Source: Caldalkalibacillus uzonensis (lineage in GTDB: Bacteria; Bacillota; Bacilli; Caldalkalibacillales; Caldalkalibacillaceae). From it: a stretch of 64,000 nt of DNA. How positions within the stretch are numbered: position 1 is the first letter of the stretch; the number at the start of each line of letters is the position of its first letter. This document shows positions 43,021 through 52,729 of this stretch, one piece after another. The stretch spans positions 1-64,000 of the forward strand of contig NZ_JAUSUQ010000001.1 of the NCBI RefSeq assembly GCF_030814135.1, in the 5' to 3' direction. A model generated the notes under the pieces. The model did not search any database. It saw nothing but the letters and a program-made list of their open reading frames with translations, and was not told the origin of the DNA. The translations under genes and the position numbers were made by a program.

Positions 43021-45054
43021 TTGGTGTTAAGAGATTATAGTATATTACTGGCCGTCATTATGATCATTGTGATGATGGTCATTCCTCTTCCAACCTGGAT
43101 GCTGGATATCTTGATTATTATCAATATCTCCTTGGCGCTGACGATTATCCTGGTCGCGATGAATACCAATGAGCCGCTTCAATTTTCGATCTTTCCGGCA
43201 CTACTCCTGTTAACCACTTTGTTTAGGCTCGGCTTAAACGTATCCACCACCCGGGCCATTTTGACCGGTGCAGATGCAGGCAGTGTCATTCAGACCTTTG
43301 GTGAATTTGTGGTTGGGGGGAGTGTCATCGTTGGTTTTTTGGTTTTTCTGATCTTAGTCATTATCCAATTTATTGTGATTACCAAAGGTTCGGAGCGTGT
43401 CGCTGAAGTGGCAGCCCGCTTCACGTTGGATGCGATGCCAGGTAAACAAATGAGCATTGATGCTGATTTGAACGCGGGGATCATTAATGAACAGGAGGCG
43501 AGAGCACGACGGGAGAAAATTGAGAAAGAAGCAGACTTTTATGGGGCCATGGACGGGGCGGCCAAATTTGTCAAAGGTGATGCCATTGCCGCTATTGTGA
43601 TTACCATTATTAACATCATTGGCGGTCTGTTGATCGGGATTATGGTGATGGGCATGGCCTTCAGCGATGCTGTGTCCACCTATACCTTACTCTCTATTGG
43701 TGATGGATTGGTCAGTCAGATTCCGGCTCTCTTACTCTCCACTGCAACAGGTATCGTGGTGACGCGGGTCGCTTCAGACGGTAACCTGAGCCTGGATATC
43801 TCCCGTCAAATCTTTGCCTATCCTAAACTCCTTTATGTGGTTGGGGGCACCATTGCTTTATTAGGTATTGTCACACCGATTAACCCATTTTTGACCTTAT
43901 CGATTGCCGGCTTCATGTCTTTTGGCGGTTTTAGAATGCAGCAGGCATTGGAACAGCAGCAACAACAAGAGGAAAATGATCAACAAGAACAAGCCATTGA
44001 AGAGGTGAAAAGTCCTGAAAGCGTGACGCCCCTTTTGCAGGTGGACCCTATCGAGTTTGAATTTGGTTACAGCCTGATTCCGTTGGCCGATGCCAATCAG
44101 GGAGGGGATCTACTAGATAGAGTGATCATGATCCGCCGTCAATGTGCCTTGGAGCTGGGTATCATTGTACCTGTTATACGCATAAGAGACAATATTCAAT
44201 TAAAACCCAATGAATATGTGATCAAAATCAGGGGAAACCGTGTAGCACAAGGGGAATTGCTCCTTGATCATTATCTGGCCATGAGCCCCGGAGTGGAAGA
44301 TGAATCTGTAGAGGGTATTGAAACTGTAGAGCCAGCGTTTGGCTTGCCTGCCCTGTGGGTTAATGAGGAAATGAAAGAACGGGCAGAGCTGGCTGGCTAC
44401 ACGGTTGTGGATCCCCCATCGGTGGTGTCTACGCATTTAACGGAAGTGATTAAGCGCCATGCTCATGAGCTCCTGGGTCGCCAGGAAGTGAAAACATTGC
44501 TTGATCATGTAAAAGAATCGGCTCCAGCGGTAGTGGAGGAGTTGATTCCGGATCTCCTCAGCATAGGGGACGTGCAGAAAGTATTGCGCAACCTGCTAAA
44601 GGAACGAGTCTCTATCCGTAATTTGCCACTTATTTTGGAATGCCTGGCCGATTATGCTCCGCATACAAAAGATCCTGAGCTGTTAACTGAATATGTCCGC
44701 GGGAGCCTGGCCAGACAGATCACACAGCAATATGCAGGAGATAGCGGATCCTTAAGGGTGATCACAGCTGGTGCATCCCTGGAAAAGTGCATTGCTGATG
44801 CCATCCAGCAAACGGAGCAGGGCCCATACCTGGCTTTGGATCCGGAAACCACCCAGAAAATCTCCCAGGCGGTGTTGGCTGAAGTCAAACGCGTGCAGGA
44901 ACTGGGCCTGGAGCCTGTTCTCTTAACTTCACCGGCGATAAGAATGCATTTGCGCCATTTACTGGCCCGCTATATGCCTGATTTACCGGTTCTGTCCTAT
45001 AACGAACTGGAAGCTGATCTTGAGGTGCAAAGTGTAGGGGTGGTGAACGTGTGA
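43021..45054 (+). CDS. flhA: Flagellar export gate protein FlhA
   Basis: A 677-residue protein: eight N-terminal membrane helices (including the FHIPEP-type cytoplasmic loop, LDAMPGKQMSIDADLNAGII and GAMDGAAKFVKGDAIAAIVI) and a large C-terminal cytoplasmic ring domain from about residue 330 (DPIEFEFGYSLIPLADANQG). It converts proton motive force and receives chaperone-substrate complexes. TTG 43021 lies behind AAGGAGGAGG. Confidence 0.97.
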   Translation: MVLRDYSILLAVIMIIVMMVIPLPTWMLDILIIINISLALTIILVAMNTNEPLQFSIFPALLLLTTLFRLGLNVSTTRAILTGADAGSVIQTFGEFVVGGSVIVGFLVFLILVIIQFIVITKGSERVAEVAARFTLDAMPGKQMSIDADLNAGIINEQEARARREKIEKEADFYGAMDGAAKFVKGDAIAAIVITIINIIGGLLIGIMVMGMAFSDAVSTYTLLSIGDGLVSQIPALLLSTATGIVVTRVASDGNLSLDISRQIFAYPKLLYVVGGTIALLGIVTPINPFLTLSIAGFMSFGGFRMQQALEQQQQQEENDQQEQAIEEVKSPESVTPLLQVDPIEFEFGYSLIPLADANQGGDLLDRVIMIRRQCALELGIIVPVIRIRDNIQLKPNEYVIKIRGNRVAQGELLLDHYLAMSPGVEDESVEGIETVEPAFGLPALWVNEEMKERAELAGYTVVDPPSVVSTHLTEVIKRHAHELLGRQEVKTLLDHVKESAPAVVEELIPDLLSIGDVQKVLRNLLKERVSIRNLPLILECLADYAPHTKDPELLTEYVRGSLARQITQQYAGDSGSLRVITAGASLEKCIADAIQQTEQGPYLALDPETTQKISQAVLAEVKRVQELGLEPVLLTSPAIRMHLRHLLARYMPDLPVLSYNELEADLEVQSVGVVNV

Positions 45055-46211
45055 TGAGAGTCAAAAAGTATATTGTGGACAACTTGGCTGAAGCCATGCA
45101 GGAAATTAAACAGGATTTAGGGCACAATGCGGTCATTCTGGATACAAAAAAAGTGAAAAAAAGGGGATTTTTAGGCCTCTTTGGCAAGAAAACACAGATC
45201 GAAGTGATTGCCGCTGCAGATCAAGGCGTAAATCAAAACCAGCACTTTAACAGCCAACCCGTCAGGCTCAGAAGAGAGAGACGCTTAAAAGGAGCAGTTG
45301 CTTCACCAGGTGCTCATCATGCTCTGCCTGCTGCTGAGCATTTGGTTCTAACCCAAGAAATAAAAGAAATTAAGCAGTTTATGCTGAATATGATGGACGG
45401 CGTGCCGCTTCAGATGCCGCCTGCCTTACGACAGGTGGATCAAAAACTGAAACAGCATGGTGTCTTGCCTGACATCCGCGCCCAGCTCCTGCAACAGCTG
45501 CTCACACACTACCAGGGGCACAATGATCAGCTGGACAGCCGGCAGATACGGAAGTTTTTGGTCAATTATTTGGAAACTCTGCCCTTAGGACAGCAACGAC
45601 AGTTGTCCAAATTCATGTGTTTTGTTGGTCCTACAGGTGTGGGCAAAACGACGACCATCGCTAAGCTGGCAGCAGAAATATTGCTTTCCAGGCGTCAAAA
45701 TGTGGGCTTGATCACCGCGGATACATACCGCATTGCCGCTGTGGATCAACTCAAAACCTATGCCCAAATTTTGAATGTGCCTCTGGAGGTGGTTTACTCG
45801 GCACAGGATTTAAAAGCAGCGATGAGCAGGCTGGCTTCTTGTGATTACATCTTGATGGACACTGCCGGCCGCAACTACATGGAAGCCTACTATATTCATG
45901 AACTCAAACAGTTGGTCCCAGACCAACAAGATGTACACACTTGCCTGGTGCTCAGTTTAACCAGCAAGTATGAAGATATGAAGCAAGTGGTGGTTAATTT
46001 CAAAGTATTGCCAATTAATACCTTAATCTTAACCAAAGCGGATGAGACCCACACACTTGGTTCGCTGGTTAACCTGCTGAGTGAATACCGGCTGCCTTTG
46101 GCTTATGTAACCAATGGCCAGAATGTGCCAGATGATTTGCTCTCTCCGTCACCGGAATGGCTGGCCAATACCCTGTTGAGTGAGGGGATAGAAGTTGAAA
46201 GATCAAGCTGA
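45054..46211 (+). CDS. flhF: Flagellar placement GTPase FlhF
   Basis: About 385 residues. The N-terminal B domain starts MRVKKYIVDNLAEAMQEIKQ; the NG domain is SRP-like with [20 protein letters not shown], the box LITADTYRIAAVDQLKTYAQ, DYILMDTAGRNYMEA and NTLILTKADETHTLGSLVNL. It sets flagellar number and position with FlhG. The ATG at 45054 overlaps the flhA stop; GTG 45051 is an alternative. Confidence 0.96.
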   Translation: MRVKKYIVDNLAEAMQEIKQDLGHNAVILDTKKVKKRGFLGLFGKKTQIEVIAAADQGVNQNQHFNSQPVRLRRERRLKGAVASPGAHHALPAAEHLVLTQEIKEIKQFMLNMMDGVPLQMPPALRQVDQKLKQHGVLPDIRAQLLQQLLTHYQGHNDQLDSRQIRKFLVNYLETLPLGQQRQLSKFMCFVGPTGVGKTTTIAKLAAEILLSRRQNVGLITADTYRIAAVDQLKTYAQILNVPLEVVYSAQDLKAAMSRLASCDYILMDTAGRNYMEAYYIHELKQLVPDQQDVHTCLVLSLTSKYEDMKQVVVNFKVLPINTLILTKADETHTLGSLVNLLSEYRLPLAYVTNGQNVPDDLLSPSPEWLANTLLSEGIEVERSS

Positions 46212-47079
46212 ACGTTTAAGAGAAAAGGTTCGCCGTAGTCAGGGAGCAGCTGTCGCGCGCACCATCGCGGTGACAAGTGGCAAGGGCGGGGTGGGCAAGT
46301 CCAATGTGGCACTTAATCTTGCCTTAAGTTTAATGGAACGGGGTAAGCGGACACTGTTATTTGACCTTGACCTTGGTTTTGCCAATCTTGATGTGTTATT
46401 AGGCTACACGCCCCGTTTGACGTTGATTGACATGGTGGAAAAGGGGCTGTCCCTAGATGACGTGATCGAGAGAGGACCGTATGGTTTGGAGTTAATCTCT
46501 GGGGGCTCGGGACTTGGCAGTTTGTTTCACCTCGATCAAGGCCAAATCAATGATATGTTGGATAAACTGGACACTTTATCCAAGCGGCTTGACTATATCA
46601 TTTTGGATACAGGGGCAGGACTGTCGGCCGAATCACTCCGCCTTATGCTGGCTGTTGACGATATATGGCTGGTCACCACACCTGAGCCTACTTCTATGAC
46701 TGATGCCTATGGCGTCATTAAGGCATTGTGCAAATACAATGGGGAGATCAACTTGCATGTCATCGTGAACCGCTGTTACACACCAGTGGAAGGAGTACGA
46801 ACAGCCCGAAGGTTACAAACAGTGGCCAAGCAATTTTTAAATAAGGAGATCCGTTATTTAGGGTATCTGCCCAATGACCCGTCCGTCCACCAAGCGGTTC
46901 TCAGTCAAACGCCTTTTATCAAATTGTTTCCTGCCTGTCAAGCTGCACAGGCCATCGCTGTGCTGACAGCCAGGTATCTTAACCAACCCTTGCAGGATAA
47001 TGCCAGGCGGGAAGGTAGAGGGTTACGTTCCTTTTTCAAGCAGTTGATCGCCCCGTTTCTCCAAAAGGGAACGGGATAA
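46195..47079 (+). CDS. flhG: Flagellar number regulator FlhG (MinD-like ATPase)
   Basis: A 294-residue ParA/MinD-type ATPase. The deviant Walker A is VTSGKGGVGKSNVALNLALS, followed by LLFDLDLGFANLDVLLGY and YIILDTGAGLSAESLRLML. The N-terminus (KDQAERLREKVR) resembles the FlhF-activating peptide, and a basic C-terminal helix could bind membrane. TTG 46195 follows GAGGGGAT and overlaps flhF. Confidence 0.95.
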   Translation: MKDQAERLREKVRRSQGAAVARTIAVTSGKGGVGKSNVALNLALSLMERGKRTLLFDLDLGFANLDVLLGYTPRLTLIDMVEKGLSLDDVIERGPYGLELISGGSGLGSLFHLDQGQINDMLDKLDTLSKRLDYIILDTGAGLSAESLRLMLAVDDIWLVTTPEPTSMTDAYGVIKALCKYNGEINLHVIVNRCYTPVEGVRTARRLQTVAKQFLNKEIRYLGYLPNDPSVHQAVLSQTPFIKLFPACQAAQAIAVLTARYLNQPLQDNARREGRGLRSFFKQLIAPFLQKGTG

Positions 47080-47092
47080 CAGCAGGGTCTGG

Positions 47093-47728
47093 TTGTATGA
47101 GGAGGGAGTACACATTACGCTGTACAGTCAACAAAGACAACTTAAATTTTTAGTGCTAATAGGTGTGTCCACCGGTGGGCCAAAAGCACTGCAATATTTA
47201 TTTTCACACTTAACTGCACGAAAGGATACCGCTTTGCTTGTTGTTCAGCATATGCCTCCTAATTTTACATATTCGCTGGCTAAGCGGCTCAATGAACTGT
47301 CGTCATATTCAGTGAAGGAAGCTAAGCATGGTGATCCCATTAAGGGAGCTCATGCGTATGTTGCACCAGGCGATTACCACTTGGAGATCAGGATGGAAGC
47401 AGGTACTCCTGTGGTGTACTTGACCAAGAAAGCACCTCGTAAAGGACATCGTCCAGCCGTGGATGTGTTGTTCGAGTCAGCTGTTCAGGCCGTAGGTTAT
47501 AGTGTAATCACTGTGATCATGACTGGCATGGGTAAGGACGGAACAGAAGGATTAAAATGGCTCAAGGAGCAAAAACACATTTACTCGTTAGCCGAAGATG
47601 AGTCCAGCTGTATTGTATACGGCATGCCAAAAACGGCGATCGAAGCCGGTCTGGTTGACAAGGTGGTACCGCTCGAAGGCATGCCGGGGGCGATTGAACA
47701 GGCGATAAAAGAACTGGGGGGAGCTTAA
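47093..47728 (+). CDS. cheB: CheB-type methylesterase domain without receiver
   Basis: At most 211 residues, covering only the CheB C-terminal catalytic domain. The triad is visible: Ser in LIGVSTGGPKALQYL, His in LLVVQHMPPNFTYSLAKRLN, and Asp in VIMTGMGKDGTEGLKWL. The N-terminal receiver found in B. subtilis CheB is absent, and only 13 bases separate the gene from flhG, so it is not hidden in another frame. The start is unclear: TTG 47093 has a poor site, while GAGGAGGGAG (47099-47108) points to ATT at 47114. It should remove methyl groups from, or deamidate, chemoreceptors. Confidence 0.88.
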   Translation: MYEEGVHITLYSQQRQLKFLVLIGVSTGGPKALQYLFSHLTARKDTALLVVQHMPPNFTYSLAKRLNELSSYSVKEAKHGDPIKGAHAYVAPGDYHLEIRMEAGTPVVYLTKKAPRKGHRPAVDVLFESAVQAVGYSVITVIMTGMGKDGTEGLKWLKEQKHIYSLAEDESSCIVYGMPKTAIEAGLVDKVVPLEGMPGAIEQAIKELGGA

Positions 47729-47730
47729 CG

Positions 47731-49788
47731 ATGGATATGAATCAATACATGGATGCCTTTATAGATGAGGCTACTCAACATTTACAGTCAATCAATGGAA
47801 ATTTGCTGTTGCTCGAAAAGGAGCCGGCCAACCTTGAACTGGTTCAGGAGATCTTTCGCTCTGCTCACACTTTAAAAGGCATGGCAGCCACAATGGGTTT
47901 TGAAGAAGTGGCTGAGCTCACCCATCACTTGGAGAATGTGCTGGATCAAGTGCGTAACAGAAAATTAACCGTTAGCACACCCATGATGGATACGTTGTTT
48001 TTCAGTGTGGATGCGCTGGAAAAAATGATTGATGCTCTGATCAACGAGGAAAATGCACAAGTTGATGTTGGACAGGTGATACAGGCCTTAAACGGGATTC
48101 AGGGAGACGGTTCTAAGGGGGCATCATCCAGCGGAGAAGAGCAGACACAGGACCGCTCAAGCAGCGTGCCCAGGGCTATTTTGCAAGCGGTTGACCAATT
48201 TGCCCTGACGGTTTTAACTCAATCTGAGGAAACAGGGTTTAACATCTATCACATCCAAGTCACTCTTGATAAAGGCTGTTTATTAAAAGCGGCCCGGGCT
48301 TATATGGTTTTCCAGCTTTTGGAGAGTGAAGGGGAAATCATCCAGACCCTTCCCCCTGTTCAAGATATAGAAGAGGAGGCCTTTGAATCTGCTTTTGAAC
48401 TGATCTATGTTACGAAACAAGACACAGATTATGTTCAACAGCTTATTCATAAAGTTTCAGAGATTGAACAGGTGCATGTTCAGCCGGTAAAAACAGAGGA
48501 GTTGAAGTACCATCAGTCTCAGGAGATAGCGGAAGGAGCCTTAGAAACAGCAGCTGCCAGCGCTCCAAGTGCTGACAGTGAGCAATTGAAGTCTGGGCAA
48601 CCGGAAACATCGCCGCATAGAAACGGATCACAACGGACATTGAATAAAACAATCCGGGTTAATATCGACCGTCTGGATGCTTTGATGAATTTATTCAGTG
48701 AGCTGGTCATTGACCGGGGGCGTCTGGAGAAGATCTCAAAAGAACTTCAGCATCAAGAGTTAATCGAAACGGTGGAACATATGAGCCGTATGAGCAGCGA
48801 CTTGCAAGATCTTATTTTGAATATGCGCATGGTCCCTATAGAACAGGTGTTTAACCGTTTTCCCAAAATGGTCCGCAGTTTGTCACGGGAATTAGGCAAA
48901 GAGGTTGAACTGGCCATGAGCGGTACAGAAACCGAACTGGACCGCACGGTGATTGACGAAATTGGTGATCCTCTTGTGCATTTGCTGCGCAATGCCATTG
49001 ATCATGGACTGGAGACAACGGAGGAACGAAAACGCCTAGGCAAGCCGGAACAGGGACGGCTGGAATTAAAGGCTTATCACAGCGGCAATCACGTCTTTAT
49101 CGAGGTCAGGGATGACGGCAGGGGTATTGACCGCAGCAAAGTGTTAAAAAAGGCCATTGAACGGGGAGTCATTTCCCGGGAACGGAGTGAAGAGTTAAGC
49201 GATCAGGATGTTTACCAGTTATTGTTTGCCTCAGGTTTCAGTACGGCCGAAAAAGTGTCAGACATATCCGGCAGGGGAGTCGGGCTGGATGTGGTGAAAA
49301 ACAAAATTGAATCGTTAGGCGGCAATGTGTCCGTCCTGTCACAGCCTGGAGCTGGCACCACCTTCACGGTCCAACTGCCTTTAACTTTGTCAATTATTTC
49401 CGCCTTACTTGTCAAAGTAATGGATGAGACCTATGCCATCCCACTGACATCGATTATTGAAGTTGCTGCCGTGAAACAGGAAGATATTCGTTCCGTCCAA
49501 GGACAAAGGGTGATCGATTTTAGAGGCAAAGTGGTCCCCCTTGTTTCATTGCAAGATGTATTTGAAGTTCCCGGTGAAGTGGAGGAGGATGGCATCCTTT
49601 CCATTGTGATTGTCAAAAAAGGCGAAAAAATGGCTGGTTTGATTGTTGACTCATTGATTGGTCAGCAAGAAGTGGTTCTGAAAACATTAGGTCAATATCT
49701 TAATCAGGTATTCGCCATATCGGGAGCGACCATTTTGGGGGATGGACAAGTGGCTTTGATTATTGACTGCAATGCACTGATTAAGTAA
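47731..49788 (+). CDS. cheA: Chemotaxis histidine kinase CheA
   Basis: A 685-residue kinase with all five domains. The P1 phospho-histidine is in FRSAHTLKGMAATMGFEEVA; P2 (about residues 160-250) binds CheY; P3 dimerisation begins NIDRLDALMNLFSELVIDRG; the P4 ATPase has LLRNAIDHGLE, VRDDGRGIDRSKV and ISGRGVGLDVVKNKI; P5 is CheW-like. ATG follows GGGGGAG, three bases after cheB. Confidence 0.97.
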   Translation: MDMNQYMDAFIDEATQHLQSINGNLLLLEKEPANLELVQEIFRSAHTLKGMAATMGFEEVAELTHHLENVLDQVRNRKLTVSTPMMDTLFFSVDALEKMIDALINEENAQVDVGQVIQALNGIQGDGSKGASSSGEEQTQDRSSSVPRAILQAVDQFALTVLTQSEETGFNIYHIQVTLDKGCLLKAARAYMVFQLLESEGEIIQTLPPVQDIEEEAFESAFELIYVTKQDTDYVQQLIHKVSEIEQVHVQPVKTEELKYHQSQEIAEGALETAAASAPSADSEQLKSGQPETSPHRNGSQRTLNKTIRVNIDRLDALMNLFSELVIDRGRLEKISKELQHQELIETVEHMSRMSSDLQDLILNMRMVPIEQVFNRFPKMVRSLSRELGKEVELAMSGTETELDRTVIDEIGDPLVHLLRNAIDHGLETTEERKRLGKPEQGRLELKAYHSGNHVFIEVRDDGRGIDRSKVLKKAIERGVISRERSEELSDQDVYQLLFASGFSTAEKVSDISGRGVGLDVVKNKIESLGGNVSVLSQPGAGTTFTVQLPLTLSIISALLVKVMDETYAIPLTSIIEVAAVKQEDIRSVQGQRVIDFRGKVVPLVSLQDVFEVPGEVEEDGILSIVIVKKGEKMAGLIVDSLIGQQEVVLKTLGQYLNQVFAISGATILGDGQVALIIDCNALIK

Positions 49789-49805
49789 AGCAGGGAGGGT
49801 TAGAC

Positions 49806-50288
49806 ATGGTGGACAACTATGATATCAGTGGGGAAAATAAGCTCATTGTTTTCCGCTTAGCTAACGAAGAGTACGCCATTGATGTGGCTCAGGTTCGTTC
49901 AATTGAGCGCATGCAGCCGATTACCCGGGTGCCGCGCACGCCTCCGTTTGTGAAAGGGGTTATCAATCTGAGGGGAGTGGTCACGCCTATTATTGATTTA
50001 CGACGCCGGTTTAACATGGAAGAAATAGAGTATACCAACAACACTCGTATTATTATTGTTGTGGTTGATGAAATGGAAGTGGGCCTGATTGTTGACGCAG
50101 CCAATGATGTAATTGACCTGCCCGCTGATCATATTGAACCTCCCCCGGAGGTTGTGGGGGGCGAGGTGGCCGATTATTTGCGAGGCGTGGTCCAGCTGGA
50201 AAACAGGTTGTTGATTTTGCTTAATCTTGATTGTGTCTTAGCCAGAGATGAATTTCAACCAACTAAAACGATTGAGGCGACATCATGA
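49806..50288 (+). CDS. cheW: Chemotaxis coupling protein CheW
   Basis: A 160-residue SH3-like coupling protein. It shows RLANEEYAIDVAQVRSIERM, ITRVPRTPPFVKGVINLRGV and TPIIDLRRRF, the standard CheW pattern. It bridges receptors and CheA. ATG follows AGGGAGGG; its stop overlaps the cheC start. Confidence 0.97.
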   Translation: MVDNYDISGENKLIVFRLANEEYAIDVAQVRSIERMQPITRVPRTPPFVKGVINLRGVVTPIIDLRRRFNMEEIEYTNNTRIIIVVVDEMEVGLIVDAANDVIDLPADHIEPPPEVVGGEVADYLRGVVQLENRLLILLNLDCVLARDEFQPTKTIEATS

Positions 50289-50920
50289 ATAACTGGAAGC
50301 AATTCAGCAAGATGCACATGGACATATTAAAAGAAATTGGCAACATTGGGGCTGGACATGCTGCTACCTCGTTATCATCATTGTTACAAAAACCGGTTGA
50401 AATGAAGGTGCCTGACGCTCGTTTAGTTTCCTTTAATGAGATTTCTGAACGGTTGGGTGGAGCGGAGCAGGTTGTTGTCACCACTTTACTTACCATTCAA
50501 GGTGATGTGACAGGATATATGTTTTTTATCCTCCAGCAAGACGGTGCAAAAAGGCTGATCCACTCCCTACTTAACCAAGAGGAGGCTGACTCGTGTAATG
50601 AACTTCATTTATCTGCCGTGCAGGAAGTAGGCAATATTTTAAGCGGTTCCTACCTATCAGCTTTGGCTGACTTAACCGGTCTTAACATCCAGCCTTCGGT
50701 CCCCGAAGTAGCCATCGATATGGCGGCTGCCATTTTAAGTTACGGATTGCTTGAAGTTGGGAAAGTGGGAGATCATGCATTGGTGATTGATACATGCTTT
50801 TACGACCGACCCGGTCAGGAGAGACCAATAGAAGGACATTTCTTCCTTTTGCCTGACCCTGATTCTTTTTCAATATTATTTCAAGCATTAGGAGTAACTG
50901 AACATGACAAAGGTGATTAA
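50285..50920 (+). CDS. cheC: CheY-P phosphatase CheC
   Basis: A 211-residue protein with two CheC phosphatase motifs, DILKEIGNIGAGHAATSLSS and SAVQEVGNILSGSYLSALAD, each with the Glu/Asn pair. It dephosphorylates CheY-P and binds CheD, linking adaptation to CheY-P level. Starts four bases before the cheW end and overlaps cheD by 17 bases. Confidence 0.96.
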   Translation: MNNWKQFSKMHMDILKEIGNIGAGHAATSLSSLLQKPVEMKVPDARLVSFNEISERLGGAEQVVVTTLLTIQGDVTGYMFFILQQDGAKRLIHSLLNQEEADSCNELHLSAVQEVGNILSGSYLSALADLTGLNIQPSVPEVAIDMAAAILSYGLLEVGKVGDHALVIDTCFYDRPGQERPIEGHFFLLPDPDSFSILFQALGVTEHDKGD

Positions 50921-51389
50921 CGTCGGAATGGCTGACCTTAATGTCGCTTGTGCACCGGACAAAATCAGAACAACCGGTCTTGGCTCATGTGTAGGGGTTG
51001 TGATCTACGATCCTTCCAGGAAAATAGCAGGATTGGCCCATGTGATGCTGCCCAGCCAGGAGTTTTCCAGGGGAGATACAAATCAGGCTAAATATGCAGA
51101 TACGGCCATTCCTGCTTTAATAGAAAAAATGATAGCTTGTGGTGCCAACAGAAGTCAATTTCAAGCCAAACTGGCAGGCGGTGCACAGATGTTTAAGTTT
51201 CAATCATCAAGCCAGGTGATGCGTATCGGTGAGCGTAATGTGGAGGCGTGCAAATGTCAGCTTGAACGCTTCAACATCCCTGTTGTGGCTGAAGATACCG
51301 GCGGAAATTTCGGACGTACCATCGAGCTGGATACGTTGAACGGTGTACTTTATATACGTACAGCAAACCGGGGTATCAAAGAGCTGTAA
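50904..51389 (+). CDS. cheD: Chemoreceptor glutamine deamidase CheD
   Basis: A 161-residue protein. The catalytic Cys is in TTGLGSCVGVVIYD, the His in IAGLAHVMLP, with the later KLAGGAQMF and VVAEDTGGNFGRTIELD. It deamidates receptor glutamines and is regulated by CheC. Overlaps cheC, so the two are translationally linked. Confidence 0.96.
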   Translation: MTKVINVGMADLNVACAPDKIRTTGLGSCVGVVIYDPSRKIAGLAHVMLPSQEFSRGDTNQAKYADTAIPALIEKMIACGANRSQFQAKLAGGAQMFKFQSSSQVMRIGERNVEACKCQLERFNIPVVAEDTGGNFGRTIELDTLNGVLYIRTANRGIKEL

Positions 51390-51413
51390 GTGAAAAGGTA
51401 GGGGGTGAGCCCA

Positions 51414-52202
51414 TTGAGCACAAAAAAGTGGACCAAACAAGATTGGGAAAATTGGAGGAAATGGAAAGACGGGCGAGACCCTGAAGCAGGACAATGTCTG
51501 GTGTTAAAATATATGTCGGTCGTTGATTATGTGGTGGGCCGCATATCGCTGACACTGCCTGATAGTATCACTAAAGATGAATTGAAAAGTTGGGGCCTGG
51601 ACGGCTTGCTTGACGCATTCGATAAGTTTGAACCGGAAAGAGGTTTGCAGTTTGAGACGTATGCCAGGTTAAGAGTAAAAGGGGCTATCATTGACGAATT
51701 ACGCAGGTCCGATATTCTGCCCCGCTCTGTCAGGGAAAAAGCCCGCAAGATCGAAGAGGCCTATCTTCAATTGGAACAGGAAAAACAACGATCGGTCACT
51801 GATCAAGAAGTGAGTCAGTATCTGGGCATTAGTGTTCATGAGCTGAGACAGACGCTGGCTGATGTTTCGTTATCGGCTATGCTTTCTATTGACGAGGTGG
51901 TTTATGATGAGGAGACCCAGCAGATGGTCAGGTCCACGGTTTTGGAAAACAGCCAGGCTGACAATCCAGAGCAGTACGTGGATGAACAATGGAAGAAAGA
52001 AACCCTGGCTCATGCTATTGACCGATTGCCTGAGAAGGAGAAATGGGTTGTTTCCCTGGCCTATTTTGAAGAACTGACTTTAACAGAAATTGCGCAGTTG
52101 CTTAATCTATCTACCTCCCGTATATCCCAGCTCCACTCCAAAGCTTTATTGCGCCTAAAAGCTGCCCTGAGCAAGGAACAAGAACTGATTTGCAATCCAT
52201 GA
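51414..52202 (+). CDS. sigD: Motility sigma factor SigD (FliA)
   Basis: About 262 residues. Region 2 includes VDYVVGRISLTLPDSITKDE then GLDGLLDAFDKFEPERGLQF, and region 4 includes LPEKEKWVVSLAYFEELTLT then EIAQLLNLSTSRISQLHSKA, typical of sigma-28. It transcribes late flagellar and autolysin genes. AGGGGGTGAG (51397-51406) favours TTG 51414; GTG 51405 lies within that site. Confidence 0.95.
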   Translation: MSTKKWTKQDWENWRKWKDGRDPEAGQCLVLKYMSVVDYVVGRISLTLPDSITKDELKSWGLDGLLDAFDKFEPERGLQFETYARLRVKGAIIDELRRSDILPRSVREKARKIEEAYLQLEQEKQRSVTDQEVSQYLGISVHELRQTLADVSLSAMLSIDEVVYDEETQQMVRSTVLENSQADNPEQYVDEQWKKETLAHAIDRLPEKEKWVVSLAYFEELTLTEIAQLLNLSTSRISQLHSKALLRLKAALSKEQELICNP

Positions 52203-52259
52203 CGTTAGATTGAGCCAATCTGAAGAAAACACTTTACTTTAATAAGGTGGGATGGTCGA

Positions 52260-52685
52260 GTGACTGTATGGCTTGTCCTTAGCTTTCTTCTGCATCTGAT
52301 CACCCTCTTTGCTCTTATTGTTTTATACCAGCGGTCTTCCTCTGCTGACAGAAGTCAGCCAACCTATGACCCTCAAGCGCTCACTGAGCAGTTGGACGCC
52401 TTTGTTAAGCAAATTGAACAGGAGAATGAAGCCTATTATCAAAACATGCTGGCTCATTTAAAGGACCTGGAGACAGAGTGGGAGATTAAAGTAAACCAGT
52501 TAAATCAGGCATCATCCCGTGAAGCGGCTGATCCTCCCCAGCCGGATACATATGGGGAAAAAGTGTTTGACCGGGCCATTCATTTGCATCAACAGGGCTA
52601 TACTCCGGAACAAATCGCCAGGCAGCTGAACATCGGCATAGGAGAGGCCCAGCTGTTGGTCCGTCTTTTTGAAAAGCATTGCTAA
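52260..52685 (+). CDS. SwrB-like membrane protein
   Basis: A 141-residue protein. An N-terminal membrane helix (WLVLSFLLHLITLFALIVLY) is followed by a coiled-coil stretch and a C-terminal helix-turn-helix-like segment (RAIHLHQQGYTPEQIARQLN, IGIGEAQLLVRLFEK). It occupies the place of swrB, last gene of the fla/che operon in B. subtilis, which promotes assembly of the export apparatus. Direct sequence identity to SwrB is not obvious, so the name rests on layout and topology. GTG 52260 follows AAGGTGGGA. Confidence 0.75.
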   Translation: MTVWLVLSFLLHLITLFALIVLYQRSSSADRSQPTYDPQALTEQLDAFVKQIEQENEAYYQNMLAHLKDLETEWEIKVNQLNQASSREAADPPQPDTYGEKVFDRAIHLHQQGYTPEQIARQLNIGIGEAQLLVRLFEKHC

Positions 52686-52707
52686 TTTGTACTGAGTGTG
52701 ATATATT
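52679..52707 (+). promoter_or_regulatory. Promoter of rpsB with extended -10
   Basis: TTGCTA (52679-52684), a 17-base spacer and TATATT (52702-52707) preceded by TG one base upstream, an extended -10. The -35 overlaps the end of the SwrB-like gene. Confidence 0.55.
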
Positions 52708-52729
52708 ATCTGTTGGTGTGGATCACACA

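Noticed and set aside
26455-52685. Considered the long motility region as a novel secretion system
   Set aside because: All genes match the known flagellar type III export and chemotaxis set in B. subtilis order.
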